Assembly (NCBI GenBank): GCA_018105865.1
Contig: CM030841.1
Span: forward strand, 9,371,729-9,435,728
Reading direction: 5' to 3'
Source: Metaphire vulgaris
Lineage: Eukaryota; Annelida; Clitellata; Crassiclitellata; Megascolecidae
Length of the DNA: 64,000 bases
Below the pieces are notes generated by a model that made no database searches, was not told the DNA's origin, and saw only the letters and a program-made list of their open reading frames with translations. The stretch's first letter is position 1. Each line of letters starts with the position of its first letter. Of the stretch, positions 35,701 through 48,607 are shown piece after piece. The translations under genes were made by a program, and so were the position numbers.

Positions 35701-38700
35701 TGGGAAAAGATAAAAACCATCCAAGTAATGCCTAGACAACATCTGATAAGAGTCTGCAAAACTACTGTACTAACACTGCAAATCACAAAACCTTATTTGA
35801 TAACTTGCAAACTGCAAAATTTCAGATCATTTATTAAAATAAAGAAACTTGCTAAACAAAACCTTAAAATTTTCATTCCAGTTCAGTGCAGTTAAAACAG
35901 CCTCTTGTTTGGCTTGAACAAGCAAGTTATCAATTTGCTCCACTGGACCAAGATAATACTCTTCTATAATAATGACACAGATATGACATAAAAAATTATA
36001 AAAAGTGAAAGCCTGAAATTAATATTGCATAAACAGTTACAAAACTTTCCCAATTTCATCAGAACCACATCTTTGGTCCTTACTAACGAGCAGATCAACG
36101 GCATGGTGCAAAACTTGGTAAATAACAGCGGCAAAAAAGGCAAACTTCAATAAACACAAGGCTTGCTCTGCATCAGGGATATTTCTAGGATTGTGAATTT
36201 GGGGGGTGTCGACTTCAAATTGTGGGGGGGGGTGTCCGGAGCTAATTAGTATGCATTTTGTATGCATACCATTGTCACATAGCCAAATTTTGGGGAGTGT
36301 TGACCTCAAATTGGGGGTGGGAGTGTTAGGGGGGTGTAAAAATATCCCTGCTCTGCATGCAAATAATCACATGTCAAGAGCAGACTTCTTCTTTCTAGTA
36401 CAATGCTTAGTAATATGTAATCAATAGTTCCAGCTTTCACAAAGCAAGCTGCTTTTTGATCAACACAACAGACAGTGTACATAAATCAGCACATAAAAAG
36501 AAAAGAATCCCTTGATAACTATGGTTAAGTTAGTTCATACAATAACAGAGTAAAAAAATCACTCCTACCTTGCCCTTGTTCAATAGAAGCAAAGAAGTTT
36601 GCATCGACAGCCTGACTAATAAGGACTTGGAGATAAACGGTGAACAGTTCCATGAGAGCATCATTCTCCAGACTAAAAATACACAAAGAGGAAGGTTTTA
36701 CCTTAGAATTATCACAAAATCTAACTCAAGCCTTTTAAAAATTATAATGAATGAAATTATCACATCAGAGATTTGGGAACAGCAGAATAGTTTAAATAGC
36801 CAAATATTTTAAAACAATGATTCTACTACAACAGGTTAGTGCAACTTTTATAAAAGGAAAGGCAAGTTAAACAGCAGTCATCTCCAAGAACAAATTCTCA
36901 TAAATTCTCCTTGACACAAAGTAGCCTGGTTGAAAGAAACCTATCACAACTACGCATAAACAAATGCAAACATGAAGCACTTTACTGTGTTAAGGGACAG
37001 CAAACATCCTTCACTAATTTAATCCATATCTGCATCCTGGGTAATTCTTTCCTTTCCTAACACTGGATGAGCTTCTTAATATTCCTATCGGAGGTCTTCC
37101 TAACATTTCTATTTGAGGTCTTGATAACTCATTTATGGAATGGATGCAAACCTTAAAGATTTGGAACTGAGTCTGTTTACTCTGGAATGCAAAAAGTGGC
37201 ATGAGAACAAATTTTCTGGGCCAGTGGGCATTCAACAAAATTTTGTAAGCATACACTGCACATTTGATTTTTGCAATGTCTAATATGTCAATCATTTTAC
37301 TGCTCATCAGTACTCAGTATTCAGAAATCTTGAAAAAAGAGCAAATAAGATTGTAATGAAGGTTTAAAATTTCCAACTTTCACTCTCACAGAAAATCCCA
37401 TTTGTTTCCAGCTTGTGGGAGTGTATTAGTACATTAAAATTATGAATGCTATGTGAGCACGAATTTTAAACATGAACTGGACAGTTTTGGCAGGTACACT
37501 TAATAGTACAGTGAAACCCGCTTAATTGCATAGGTTCCATGCAAGCCTTGCTTATGCGATTAACTGGGCTATGCGGATAGCCAGGACGTCTGATAATTAA
37601 TTATACGCACAAAACACTGGTTCGGGTTTTTAAGTTGTTATGCGAGTTATGCAATTAAGCGGTATGTGATTAAGTGGGATCCACTGTACTTAGCTAAATA
37701 AGGCAACATAATTTCATTACCAACATAATACTGCTAAAACCTGTATTCTAGAGAAAGAATGAGGCCCAAGGAGCAAAACTATTTACCTGTCATCCGGAGA
37801 TTTTGGTAAGTAACTATCAAGAACTTTGACAATTTCACATTTACGACCAGTTGTTGTAACCAATTCAACCATGATTGCTTTAAAATTTGTTCGAACATCA
37901 CCAGACCAACTGGAATACTATAGAAAAATTCAATTCATTAACTACTGGTGCAATCAATCAAAATCAGAGGTATCATTTTAGCACTGGCACACCAGATTTC
38001 ACATCTGGTGCCAGTTTGTCAACTGGAACATTGCTTACAGCATACGGCATAAGTCTTGCACCACTGAACCCTTGGGAGAAAATTTCTCACAGTTGTTGAA
38101 TTGTTAGGCAAATATATGTATACATATAGACAAGTATGTTCACATGCGTAAAAAGCAACAAATGAAAATTTAAATTAATACATTAATACAATGCATTTGC
38201 TATATTTTTACACATGATCAGAAACTTTCATCGTCATAAAGTTTTAACATGGTACCTTTCAAATGCAGTAAGAAAGAAATAGAAATTACAACAATCAATA
38301 TATAGTTGAAAGTAAGGTGGTTAACAGTTAACCAGCTAACTGGTCCTAAGAGCATGGTTCGGTCCTTTTAACCTTGACCGGTTAACCATAATTTCAATTT
38401 GTCAGTATTCAGTATTAGCCAGAGTGCCTATAAATAATGCTAACTCGAGCGCTGGCAACATCAAAGTGCTTTGAAGTAGGCAGTGCAAGACACCAGCGAT
38501 TGTAGAGCTACTAGAATCCTAGGCCTACTTCATGTGTACGTGGGAAAGGTGTCTTGCTACCACTAATGACCAGTTAATCAGTTTTATTTTGAACGGTTAA
38601 CCGGTCCTTTAATACCCATGTTTTTAACAACCTTAGTTGAAAGGCAAGAATTCAAGACTTACAATAGAAACAGATTTATGCAGTACACCGGCGTCACTGA

Positions 38701-41700
38701 AGAATGGATCATACTTCTGTAACAGTCTTCCAGACTCAATTTTCCATATTGGGAAGCCTTCAGCACTATATCTGTCTTTTTTCTCAATGACAAAGTCACC
38801 TTTCTAAATCATTAAAAAACAACTCAGCCTGCAGAGATGACTGCAAAATCAACAAAGCAGAATATAAGTAAAACTGTACAAATATGCCAAAATCTCTTAC
38901 CAGACAAAATCAAAATTATTTAAAAGCTTCTTAAAGAGTGTACGTACCTTAATGACTATATTCATGCTACTGAAATGTTCTCAAATAGCGATGATAAATT
39001 TTACTTTGAACTGACCTGGTAATTATGGGGTTCATCCAGATCTAATGGAGTGAATACAGAGGCACTTGGTAAACAGTCTACAGGTCGTTGAGCATCGGTC
39101 TGTACAAACTTTGCTCCTTTTCTGCAAAAAGAAATCAAAGATTCATTGAAAACATCTTTTTAGGGCATCTAATCTATATTCATCTATGCACTGGTTCCAC
39201 AATCATTACAACAGTAAACTCCTGCACTGTCAATAGTGTCACAGCATATTATTAATTATCATATTATTATTAATATTTTAATATTAAAATACTGTCACAG
39301 CATATTAAAATAAATTAGTCATTCATTAATGATTAGCTAGCTAAGAATGGAAAAAAAAGGAAAGCTAAAGGATGGACATATGAAAGCGCTCTAAGCTCCA
39401 GTTATGGCTATATAAATTGTCGTAGATAATAATAATAATAATAATAATCAAGTATGTCCTTGACCTTTCACTTATTCTTCAAAAGGAAGGTCAAAAGAAC
39501 TAATTAATTACCCATCAATGATCAATCTGATCCACTCAGATTCAGCCAATCACAATAACTATAATACATCAAAGGATACAACCTACTTGTCTAAGCCAGT
39601 AAATGTAGTCTGTGAGCTTTCGTGGCACCAGCCATCCTCATAATCAGAGGGACTTAAAGCTCAAGCATATCAACAGTCAAACACATATAATAACACACTT
39701 AAGTATTAAACTGATTGAAATGTGCAAGGAACTGAATAGCACAAGTCAATATTGATTGAGGAGAGCATATTCTGAGGCATACAATATTATGGAGTGGCAA
39801 GGAGTGATGTATCATTATTACGATATAATTATATAAATATAATTATATAAATATAACATTGATCAAGTGAACTGGTCACTCAGGACATTAAAAAGTCAAC
39901 GTCTGCATTATTGCAAGGTGTCAGCATTTACTTAAGATACTGAAAAGGGTTTACGGACAAATCACCCCCAGCAACTCGCCCCGAAAAATTCGCCCCCGAA
40001 TTAAAAGGTTTGAATTGGGAAATTTGCCCCAGCAATTCGCCCCCCGATTCGCCAGATCGCTAACAAATGAGGACGGCTGCGACTGTTGCCAGATTTAAGC
40101 GTCTCGTTGAAGAGTTTCCAAATCGCACTCTGAAAGACTACTTAAGCGGGATTGCTAATAATTTTGCTCTTTATCCATCATCCGTACATTTTGTTTTAAA
40201 TGTTGACATTCATTCATTATTTTTACATTGTTCGTACATTGACTTTATTTGTTTACCATATCTAGCTTTCGATCTTTAGATTGCATTACTTTTACATTTG
40301 CCGTACAGTCCCTTACTTTGTATTTAAATGTTGACCATATCTAGGTAGCATTAAGAAAGTACTACTGTACATTTCTAACCCATTGTACCGGTATTTTCTT
40401 TAAATCCGGCACGAATTTGTCGGGGGCAAGTTACTGGGGGCAAATTGTCTGTGGGGCGAGTTGAACCTGGGGGTGAATTTGTCGGGGGCGAGTTGTCCGT
40501 ATCCCACTGAAAAGTAAAGAAGAAAAGGCCAAGTACAACTTCTCGTGTAAACTCACCCAGACCCACGAGGACGTCCTCTTCCTCTGTTCTTTGCTGCACT
40601 TATATTCAACTGACTCAACAAGAGGCTGCTCTTTGGTGTCTGAATTAAATTTACATTTGATATATGTATTTAAATATATAATAATTAAAACTCAATTTAA
40701 CCCATTAACTATCATTTTTCATAACATAAAGTAAACTGAATGTAACATTATGTTATGCCCGGTAAAGGGGTTAATGTCATAATATAAAAGCGCGATCTGG
40801 TGCTTTAGTTGGCTCATGCGATCCTTTCCCAAACAAAATTTTTGACAAATGTATCTTCTAAAAATTAAACATGCATTCCATACAAAAAACACAGGTCTCT
40901 AAATGTGTATTGCTCCATAATGTTATATACCCTTGCAAAACGAGTAAGCAATGTCTTCATATACAGGGGCAAGTCAGTGTTCAGTTCATGAACAGCCAAA
41001 ATACTCAACCATATTATAGCCTACAAAAATTATGCCAAATAAATAATCCAGCAAATGAAGAAACTAAGACTTTGCAAAATCAACAACAAAACACTGAACC
41101 TCGTAGATGAGTAATAGTAGGATGGATCTACCTCTGCTTCTGGTTTCCACAATGGATCTGAATCAGACCCTAATTCTCCATCTGAATCATCATAACTATC
41201 TTCATCACTTCCTCTTCTTTTCCCTTCAACAGGCAAGCAGCAATATCAAATAAAAACATGCTATTTAATGAAGATGCCATTAACTAATAATGCATTGGCC
41301 TACTTGGTGTTGTGCAACCGGTTCCCATCAGAATACCAAAGCTAAGAAACATTGAGCACGGTTAGTATTTGGATGGGTGACCATCCCAGGATCTAGTCAC
41401 GGTGCTGGCAGCTGACCAAGTCGTTCAGGTAAAATGCAGGTCTAGAGAAAGCAATGGCAACCTGCTCTAGATTAATGGCGTAAGCCACCTGCATTGATGC
41501 TTACCTAGTAACTGGAGATCAGTGCCAGACCCCACGCTCATTCGAGTATGGGACTATCTTTACCTTTTACCATTAACTAATGCAATTACAATAGTCTTTC
41601 TTTCAACTGGAAGGCAATGTAACTTAAAACTATCATGTTTAAATTAAATGCAAATATACTTTTCTTTACACTTCTTTTGTTAATGCAGCTTATAGGCCAC

Positions 41701-44700
41701 TATCTTAGAAGAATAAGATATAGCTTTAATAAAGACATTACATAAATACAGGGTGCGATTTGTGACCTGGAGCAGTGGGGGGGATATGTCAAGCTTGGGG
41801 GATGTAGTTGTTGTTGGGAAATGTAGCAGTGGGGAGATGTAGTGGTGGTGGATGTAGCAGTAGGGGGATGCAGTTGGGCAGTGGGGGGAAGATCCCCCTT
41901 TCCCACCTACAAATCGCGCCCTGCATAAATATAATGCTTCCTTTCATAACTTAAAAAAATCTTAACTTATGAGAAGCACCAAGACATCTAACCATTCAAA
42001 CTGTGCATCATTCATAGTGGTACAAATGCTGGGATTTTAAAATCATATTCTTAGAAGAAAACATAAACAAAGCCATAAAGTGTTAAAAGGATGTTTTGTA
42101 TTACAATATCTTGAAGAGCATTGAGCAGCCCAAAACCATTTGTCATGCCACAAGACATTGTCACTATGTGGCGGTCAGCTGTGCAAAAGTGCAAGTGACC
42201 TCTGTTACTTTCTGTTCTGAACTGTGCATGTAAAGGATGGATCTGAAAATCCACTGCACATAGTAATATTATCAAACCAAGATATTTTTGGGCTGCCAGG
42301 CTTTCTTGTGCCTTCTACTAGTCCCGTCATCACAGAACCTTCTAAGGTGTCTTTGTGGTTCTCATTAAGTGGCCAAAGTAACACCATTTGTGAGTTTTAA
42401 TATGGTCACTGATTTGCTATTTCATTGGCCATCTAGTGGACATGTATTGTATAATTGTGATTCATCGTGTCAACAAGATTCTTAGCAGTTTCCTGACACA
42501 TTTATTCTTGAATGCTACAATACATCCTTTCTTTTCTTTCACAAGAGTACAAGCTTTTATCTGCATTACCTATACCGGTAATTGTTATATTTCTATTTAA
42601 TATTACTTATTTGCATACAAACATTTATTTGTTTTATATTTAGTCAGTTTTTATATTTCAGAAAAATTAAAAATATGCAAATATATACAATAGGACTTTT
42701 CAAATAAACACAATATATTGACTTTATATCATACTTTTGATGATTTTCCCTTCTTTGTCCATCAACAACTTTGCTGCCTTTGCAGAAATTTGTCGCACAT
42801 CAACACTAGATGTGACAAACGAATTCAGATTGGGCTTGAGAAGTGACCTGCCGCCTGTTTTCTGAATCACCGAACCAGATTCATTCGTATACACAACAGT
42901 CACTGCTGATGCATTGGTCCCTGACCGATTGCTGACTCTTGATCTGGGATACATGTCGGGTTCATACTTTGGTAACTGTGGCCGTTTAGAGACTGTGCTG
43001 TTGGCAACGCTCGATAAAGTCTCTATCTTGTTTCCATTAATAAAATCCCTGTAAGCACGTAGATAATTATCTATGGGAAGCGAAACAGCAGGAAAAGATT
43101 GTGCAACGATGCTGTTCAACAATGTCTCTTCCAAGTCTTGCCTCAAATGGTCGAACTCTCCATCGTCAAAATCTTCTGGGGTCAGAGTTGACCACGCCAT
43201 CTTGGTCTGACTCTCAATCAACTCATGCTGCTCTAGAGTGGATGGATCGGCCAGAATTGTCAGAACGTTGCTCGATTCTGAACCATTAACATAAGCAATG
43301 GACTGCACGAGCTCACTGGCACCTGTCTGTGCTGCAACGTATCCAGAACTGTTGATAACAGAGACAAGCTGCTGTTGAAGATCCTGACCGAAGCTCCCAG
43401 GGACACTACTGGATGCCGCTGTCATGTAGACAGTTCCATTTGATTGTCCATCTTCCTGTATCACAAAATGACAGTTTGATAAGTCAAATCCTTTAGCAAC
43501 CATTTCCTGCAATTGTGGATCATGCTGAAACATTAAATCCTGCACGCTCTGTTTAACATCAGCATCACTGGCTGGAACAACAATGGTCTGACTACCCTGC
43601 TCACCTTCGGTAGGCACCAGATATACTTGCATAGCATCATGATCAGCCTCAATGCCAGTCTCTTGTGCCTGCTGCACTAATTCCATATACTGCTGATCCG
43701 TTCCTTGTAACTGTGGCCCATCTGCAGACTGCACAAGCTCCAGCCCCTGCCCTTGACTTACCACAGCCTGAATGCCATCTCCAGCTCCTCCCTGATAGTT
43801 GATCACCTGTATTGTTTCTCGCTCGGCGCTAAGGGTAGCGAGTTCAGCCAGTCCAATTCCAGCCGATTCTGTACTTGGAGTACCCATTTCTGCAGCAGCC
43901 TGTTCAGTCAGTTCATGACTAGCTTCAATTGCATAATGTTCGCCACTTTCATCGGTTACTATTTCGTAAGCGACCCCATCAATAGATACATAAACCTTGT
44001 CGCCAGGCTTTACGTCAGCTAATCCGTCTGCAAACAAACTTATCTGTTCGGTCTGAGTCACTGGCATCTGCAAGGCAGGATCGGCCAGTTCCGTATTCCC
44101 AGCAGCAGCCTCTTGCAACTGTGGCCAATTCGACTGAAGAATGGATGCCTTCTTATGCTTGGATCTGTCTGACGACTTAGAAGACTGTTGGTTCTGATGA
44201 CATTCTCCTGTCTTCAGCAGACTCACTTGTTCCTGCAGGCTTTCACCATTGACCTGAGTGAGAAGAGACTGCCTACTAGCACCATGACGTTTTGTTGAGG
44301 CTCTCATTTCTGGAGTTGCATTCTGTGAAATCTCGGGGCTTTCTGCAATCACGGAATCTGCGCTTACAAATGTAGTGGTACCATCTGGCAGTTGGAGCAC
44401 ATAACCGCCGCCAACTTCACTGCTCAATCCCTGTACCTCATAGGTATACATGTCCTGGCCTGTAGCAGCAGCTATGCTACTGAACTGTTGACCAGAATGG
44501 AGCAATGTCAAAGCTGCATCGCCACCATCTTGTACTGAAATGAAACAATCACGCAATACTAATATTAACCAGAGTGTCACCAATTACAAAACACATGAAG
44601 AACTAATTTGATTAGCAAAATGTGAGCATGGAGAGAAATTTTAAACAAGAGTCTTACAAAACTGTACTATTCAGGATGGCATATAAAGTTTCCATACACA

Positions 44701-45112
44701 ATTTTACACATGTTCAAAAATCAAAATTGTGTGTCCTTACAAATATAATAAACCAAATACTTACAAAACTATACTATTGAGGGTGGCATACAACATTTCC
44801 ATACATGTATTTAAAAACCAACATTTTGTGTTCTTACAAATACAAAAAACCTGCTTCTTTTCAACTCTATTCCTTCATGTTTCATATATTGCATTTCTAC
44901 ATACATCTATGGTACATACTAGCATGCAGGTCGATCTCACAGATAGGTCTAATCCAGATTTAGGTAAAAAACAAATTTGTTATAAGTTATAACCCGCATA
45001 ATCGCATATAGCTGACAGCGAAATTTTAGGAGAATACAGGTCAAACATAAAAATATAATTAAGGACACCACAGAAATTAGAAATATTTACCACTCCATGA
45101 AGTATTATCCAT
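32753..45112 (-). CDS. DUF4211-domain nuclear protein (QSER1/PRR12/CCDC82-like), 15 coding exons
   Basis: Coding exons on the minus strand: 45091-45112, 42735-44534, 41132-41223, 40557-40639, 39016-39121, 38663-38803, 37787-37917, 36569-36672, 35863-35963, 35294-35371, 34945-35055, 34700-34765, 34014-34109, 33742-33828, 32753-32836. All have GT/AG borders, all phases fit, and the total is 3102 nt (1033 residues plus stop). The N-terminus is MDNTSWS followed by a Gln/Ser/Glu-rich exon. Next come a basic-acidic stretch (KIIKRKRRGSDEDSYDDSDG) and an AT-hook-like NRGRGRPRGS. The C-terminal domain contains FPIWKIESGRLLQKYDPFF, LENDALMELFTVYLQVLISQ, YYLGPVEQIDNLL, ALNWNENFK and TYHGLHHFKFLLYKKC. 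This pattern matches the DUF4211 domain as I remember it in CCDC82 and QSER1. A nuclear, DNA- or chromatin-associated role is inferred. An alternative reading treats 42.7-45.1 kb as a separate gene ending at 42724, but the phase-correct splice at 42735 argues against that. Confidence 0.82.
36174..36350. mobile_element. hAT-type MITE, GGGATATTTCTAGG family
   Basis: Ends CAGGGATATTTCTAGGATT and AAAAATATCCCTG with perfect CTCTGCAT duplication. It lies in an intron of the DUF4211 gene. Same family as 55,532-55,693. Confidence 0.85.
37509..37686. mobile_element. Tc1/mariner- or pogo-like MITE
   Basis: Inverted ends CAGTGAAACCCGCTTAAT and ATTAAGTGGGATCCACTG, bordered by TA on both sides. Inner GCATA/TATGC blocks repeat. 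The TA duplication distinguishes it from the hAT-type elements. Confidence 0.65.
38313..38635. mobile_element. hAT-type MITE, TAAGGTGGTTAAC family
   Basis: Ends TAAGGTGGTTAAC and GTTTTTAACAACCTTA; perfect duplication GTTGAAAG (38305-38312, 38636-38643). It lies 28 bases from exon 38663-38803, close to its splice donor. Confidence 0.75.
41290..41569 (+). mobile_element. SINE with 5S-rRNA-like head (SINE3 type)
   Basis: The head contains AAGCTAAG, then GGTTAGTATTTGGATGGGTG, ACC, GGGA-type and GGTGCTG blocks in the order and spacing of the 5S rRNA internal promoter (box A and box C). A body of about 130 bp and a tail ATCTTTACCTTTTA follow. The flanks carry a target duplication of about 12 bp, CCATTAACTAAT (41278-41289 and 41570-41581). 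It inserted just upstream of exon 41132-41223 of the DUF4211 gene. The head has diverged from functional 5S, so this is not a 5S gene. Confidence 0.8.
41749..41923. mobile_element. hAT-type MITE, GGTGCGA family
   Basis: Ends CAGGGTGCGATTTGT/ACAAATCGCGCCCTG and perfect duplication CATAAATA (41741-41748, 41924-41931). Sister of 12,828-13,035. Confidence 0.88.
42735..44534 (-). CDS. Gln-rich 1.8-kb exon of the DUF4211 gene
   Basis: It begins after TTTCATTTCAG with TA-CAA-GAT (VQDGGDAALTLLHSGQ...) and ends ATC ATC AAA A|GTATGA. Read without splicing, the frame adds VMI-like residues and stops at 42724-42726. The translation has acidic and glutamine-rich segments typical of transcription activation regions (YVLQLPDGTTTFVSADSV, MQVYLVPTEGEQGSQTIVVP) and an ordered C-terminal part (FDHLRQDLEETLLNSIVAQS, DNYLRAYRDFINGNKIETL). 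No zinc finger or homeodomain is visible. Confidence 0.8.
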
Positions 45113-45479
45113 GACAGGATTCAAATGTAAGCCCAGAATGAAAAAACTACAACACAGTCAAATTCCTTTCAATTAGTGAGTGACACAGTAATGGTTACCG
45201 CGGGTTTCCCCACAGTAACCTCAGTATTGGAGAAAATTTGGCCAAAAAATGCAGTATTACTGCGGCAACGGGTTATCATGTGATAATACTGCATGAACGG
45301 GAAAGTTTACTATGGTAATACTGCAGTAACGGTAGCGGTAATACCGCAGTAGAAGTATGATCAACTTAATCAAGTCCATAATAATAATATTGATGATGCT
45401 GTATAGGCATTCTTGTTTTCTGTATGAATGCATGTAAGTATGTAGCAGCAGACATAACCTTTGATTGCAGTAAAGAAAA

Positions 45480-45610
45480 GTTTTCCCATGCCTGGATTTG
45501 AGCGTTGGGGCCGGTGCTGATCTCCAGTCTCTAAGCATACAACGATGCATGTGGCATACGCCATTAACCCAGAGTAGGTTGCCAGCCAAACGTCTAGGCC
45601 CATGCTTTAC
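45480..45610 (-). mobile_element. headless copy of the 5S-type SINE body
   Basis: The reverse complement matches 41,440-41,540 over the body (GGCAACCT...TCT, TTAATGGCGTA, GCCAC.TGCAT, ACTGGAGATCAG, CC.ACGCTCA). The 5S-like head is missing. Confidence 0.7.
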
Positions 45611-47463
45611 TTCACAGTGAACGCTGCTCCTCATTTGATGTCAAAATCGCCCTCTAGCCAGTAAGGCTGAGTTGACCTTTGATTATATCACCATTTAATA
45701 ATCGAAACCTGGACGTTATAACATGGAAACAAAACTTAGTAGTAAGTTGTGCTTTTGTTAACGAATGAATTGGCTTGCTGCAGGACGATGAGGGATGGAA
45801 GTGGCTGGTGTAGGGATGGGGAGTGAATGAAGACAAATGCGATGGAGATGGAGCGAGGATGGGGAGAAGCAATGCGGGGATGGAGACGGGGAGAAACGTT
45901 TGGGTGCAGGTTGGGGATGGGGATAAAAAGTTGTTCCCATGTCACTCACTACTTTCAATAAAATTCAATGAGACACAAATAGTTCCTTGAATAAAGAAAG
46001 ACATTCTAACATGACTCTGCTTTCAAAGAGCAATGCCTAAACAGAACAGTGCAGCAATCTCATAAACTTTTTATTCAAAGTGTTATGATTCTATCAGTTC
46101 TATGCAACTAAATGATTTTCAAACAGATTACCGGTATATAATTCACATGGCAAATTATAATAAGCAAACATTTTCAACATTTATAAACACTATCACTGTA
46201 CAATGATAACCATTAACTAATACTAGAAGAATTCAAAATACTGTCACAATAAAATCTTCATGCAGTTTGAAACATTACTATACAAACAATTACTTAGTTA
46301 CACTAACACAGAACAAAATGCCTGTTTTCTAATGGCTTTATCTTTACTTCCTACATGAACAGGAATTCAGCTGTGTTTTTGATACATGCAGTCTTAGAGT
46401 CAAGCAAATACGCATTGACCCCTGAATAAATTTTGATTCCAATATTAAAAAATTGTCAACTTTTGGTAGCCTTCTAGATGTATATTGTCATCTAAGTTTG
46501 TAAAGCCACCAACAACAACATTTTGATAGCTTTAATTGTTGAAATTAGTCTTAGCATTATTGGTAAAGAACAATACACATGCATTTAATTACATTTTAAT
46601 TGCATTACCGGTACATTGACTGAACAGTGGCGTAGCGAGGGTGTCTGGCGCCCGGGACAAATTATACTAATGGTGCCCTCAATGTACCAAAAAATGCTGA
46701 CAAGCAAAAAAAGGCCACCACCTATTTTGCTTGGTTAAGTTACATAGACCGTACGCATCCATGTAATTTAACTGGAGAAATAATAACCTTTAAAAAAATT
46801 TCGGATCAAGGGTCTGCCATATAACAGACATGAGGCAGAAAGAGGACATGTCCTCCTTTTGCAGGACATCTAGAAATCCTAGAGAAGAGTAAAAAAAGAT
46901 AGTGGGAGGGTCTTCAAAGTTCTAATCCACATAAAAAGAACAGCCTGCACTAAAGATAAGTTCTAAAGAGTACATCCCCGCCTGTTTATACCTAGAGCCA
47001 TTGTGTATGAGTACGCCCGAGAAATAGTACTCACAGGAGAAATAGTTCCCCAGGGAAAAATGCACTATATATCGAGTGTCAACATTATCATAAATGACAA
47101 TCAACTATACATTCCAATTAGACAGAATAGATGTCTAGATGTTGAGATCTGAATTCCTTTAACTTTCCACAAGCTGCATTTTGATGGCATCAGAGCTCAA
47201 TGGCTCCAATTAATTGAGTAGCATTTTTTCAACCTTAAATTTTAAAAATATGCTGTTTCCTTCACATTCATATATTTTATTTCTTTATATCAACTGTGGT
47301 ACAGTCAGGCAAACTTGTAGACGGGTGCCTCCAATGTAAGCAATGTATCAGTCCACAGGCTCTACCTGAAGTGTCAGTGTTTCAGTTCGTGCACGCCCAC
47401 ACACAAACACGCTCAAACAAACACATTTTTGGAGTGCTATTTCACAGGTGCACATCACATGAC

Positions 47464-47640
47464 TGGGGTCGCCCTACTATATTACTGTAGATTAAAATCA
47501 GAGTTAAATGAGAGACTTTGAAGGTTTTAAAAAGCACCATGTGTTTGGGGTTGAATTTTAATCTAATGTAGCAGGCCGACCCCAAACACACGGCGCTCTT
47601 AAAACCCTTCAAACTCTCTCATTTAACTCTTAATTCTAAT
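47464..47640. repeat. fold-back (long inverted) repeat
   Basis: About 60 bases from 47,489 (GATTAAAATCAGAGTTAAAT...GTGTTTGGGGT) are the near-perfect reverse complement of 47,578-47,640. In addition GGGGTCG.CCT.CTA.ATTA at 47,464 reappears inverted at about 47,555-47,582. It would form a strong hairpin. Confidence 0.75.
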
Positions 47641-47699
47641 CGAATATTTAACATCTAATTTTTAACCAACTTTTATGTGCTGACTAAGAACGGCGTTAA

Positions 47700-48300
47700 A
47701 TAAATTTTTAGGTTTGACCAGAAACACTTCGTCTAGAGGTCTTTATAGAGCTATCGTCGAAACTATTTTCGGCTTTCACGGACTACTCTCGGACGACTGG
47801 AGGCGCCCGTCTCCACGTTCGCCCGCAGTCGCACTGATACCACGTATGCCCTATTAAGTGTAAAGAGACGGGGACGTCCGTTAACGCAGTAAGCATAGCA
47901 AGTGTCGCAAATACAATACGTGTAGTACTCACCACAGAACTTGCAGCAAGTATTGGTAAGTGCAAGTGTTGTAAGAACAGTATTTACCATATACCAGCTT
48001 ATTTAGACGCTAAATATAGAGCCAAGAGCACCGCCGTACGACCTCAAGTTCACACGAGTTAATTGGTGACAACTGACTGTATAAAGAAGCAAATGTTTTG
48101 GTCGCGCTAGCGTTTTACTTGGTCCGGCGTATAAAAATATCCGGGCAGAACTGCTCCGACCGGTTCCAAGTCGACGAGTAACAGTTAAATAAATGGATTC
48201 ATTTCCAAACAATTTGACAACAGGGCGCCATCTTAACGCAGCTATCCCAGAATTCAACGCGTCCACATCGCGCGCAACGAGTCAAAACTTACCTCAATGC
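47700..48300 (-). promoter_or_regulatory. CpG-richer block upstream of the DUF4211 gene
   Basis: Less AT-rich than its surroundings. On the minus strand it contains GCATTGAG|GTAAGT (48,286-48,299), a strong donor sequence, and AAGATGGCGCC near 48,225, which resembles a YY1-type promoter element. Candidate promoter and 5' non-coding exon of the minus-strand DUF4211 gene, whose ATG lies at 45,112. Confidence 0.35.
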
Positions 48301-48509
48301 AAAAACTTAAAGTAAGTAAGTAAGTAAACACGAAATTTTTATATAGCGCTGTTAGTAAGCTTGGCGCAGTGCACCAGCTTATTCACGAGCGCTCAATCTA
48401 GGTAAATCCATAATCCGTATTCCGTATTCCGTATTCCGTGGTTGTCGAGGTTGTAGATTCAGGTAAAAAAGCCAAAAAGCCCAAAATACAATGAACTTTG
48501 ATTAAAGCT

Positions 48510-48514
48510 AGATA

Positions 48515-48607
<93 letters not shown>

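Noticed and set aside
35404..35742. Two overlapping minus-strand hydrophobic ORFs
   Set aside because: They come from a GGAAGGAAGGCAGG-type purine-rich intron tract.
41330..41420. A 5S rRNA gene
   Set aside because: Only the internal-promoter blocks are conserved; the flanking target duplication and SINE tail show it is a retroposon.
42724..44583. A stand-alone gene with a 619-residue ORF
   Set aside because: Residues before 44,534 and after 42,735 are intronic by splice signals, and phases link it to the exons on both sides.
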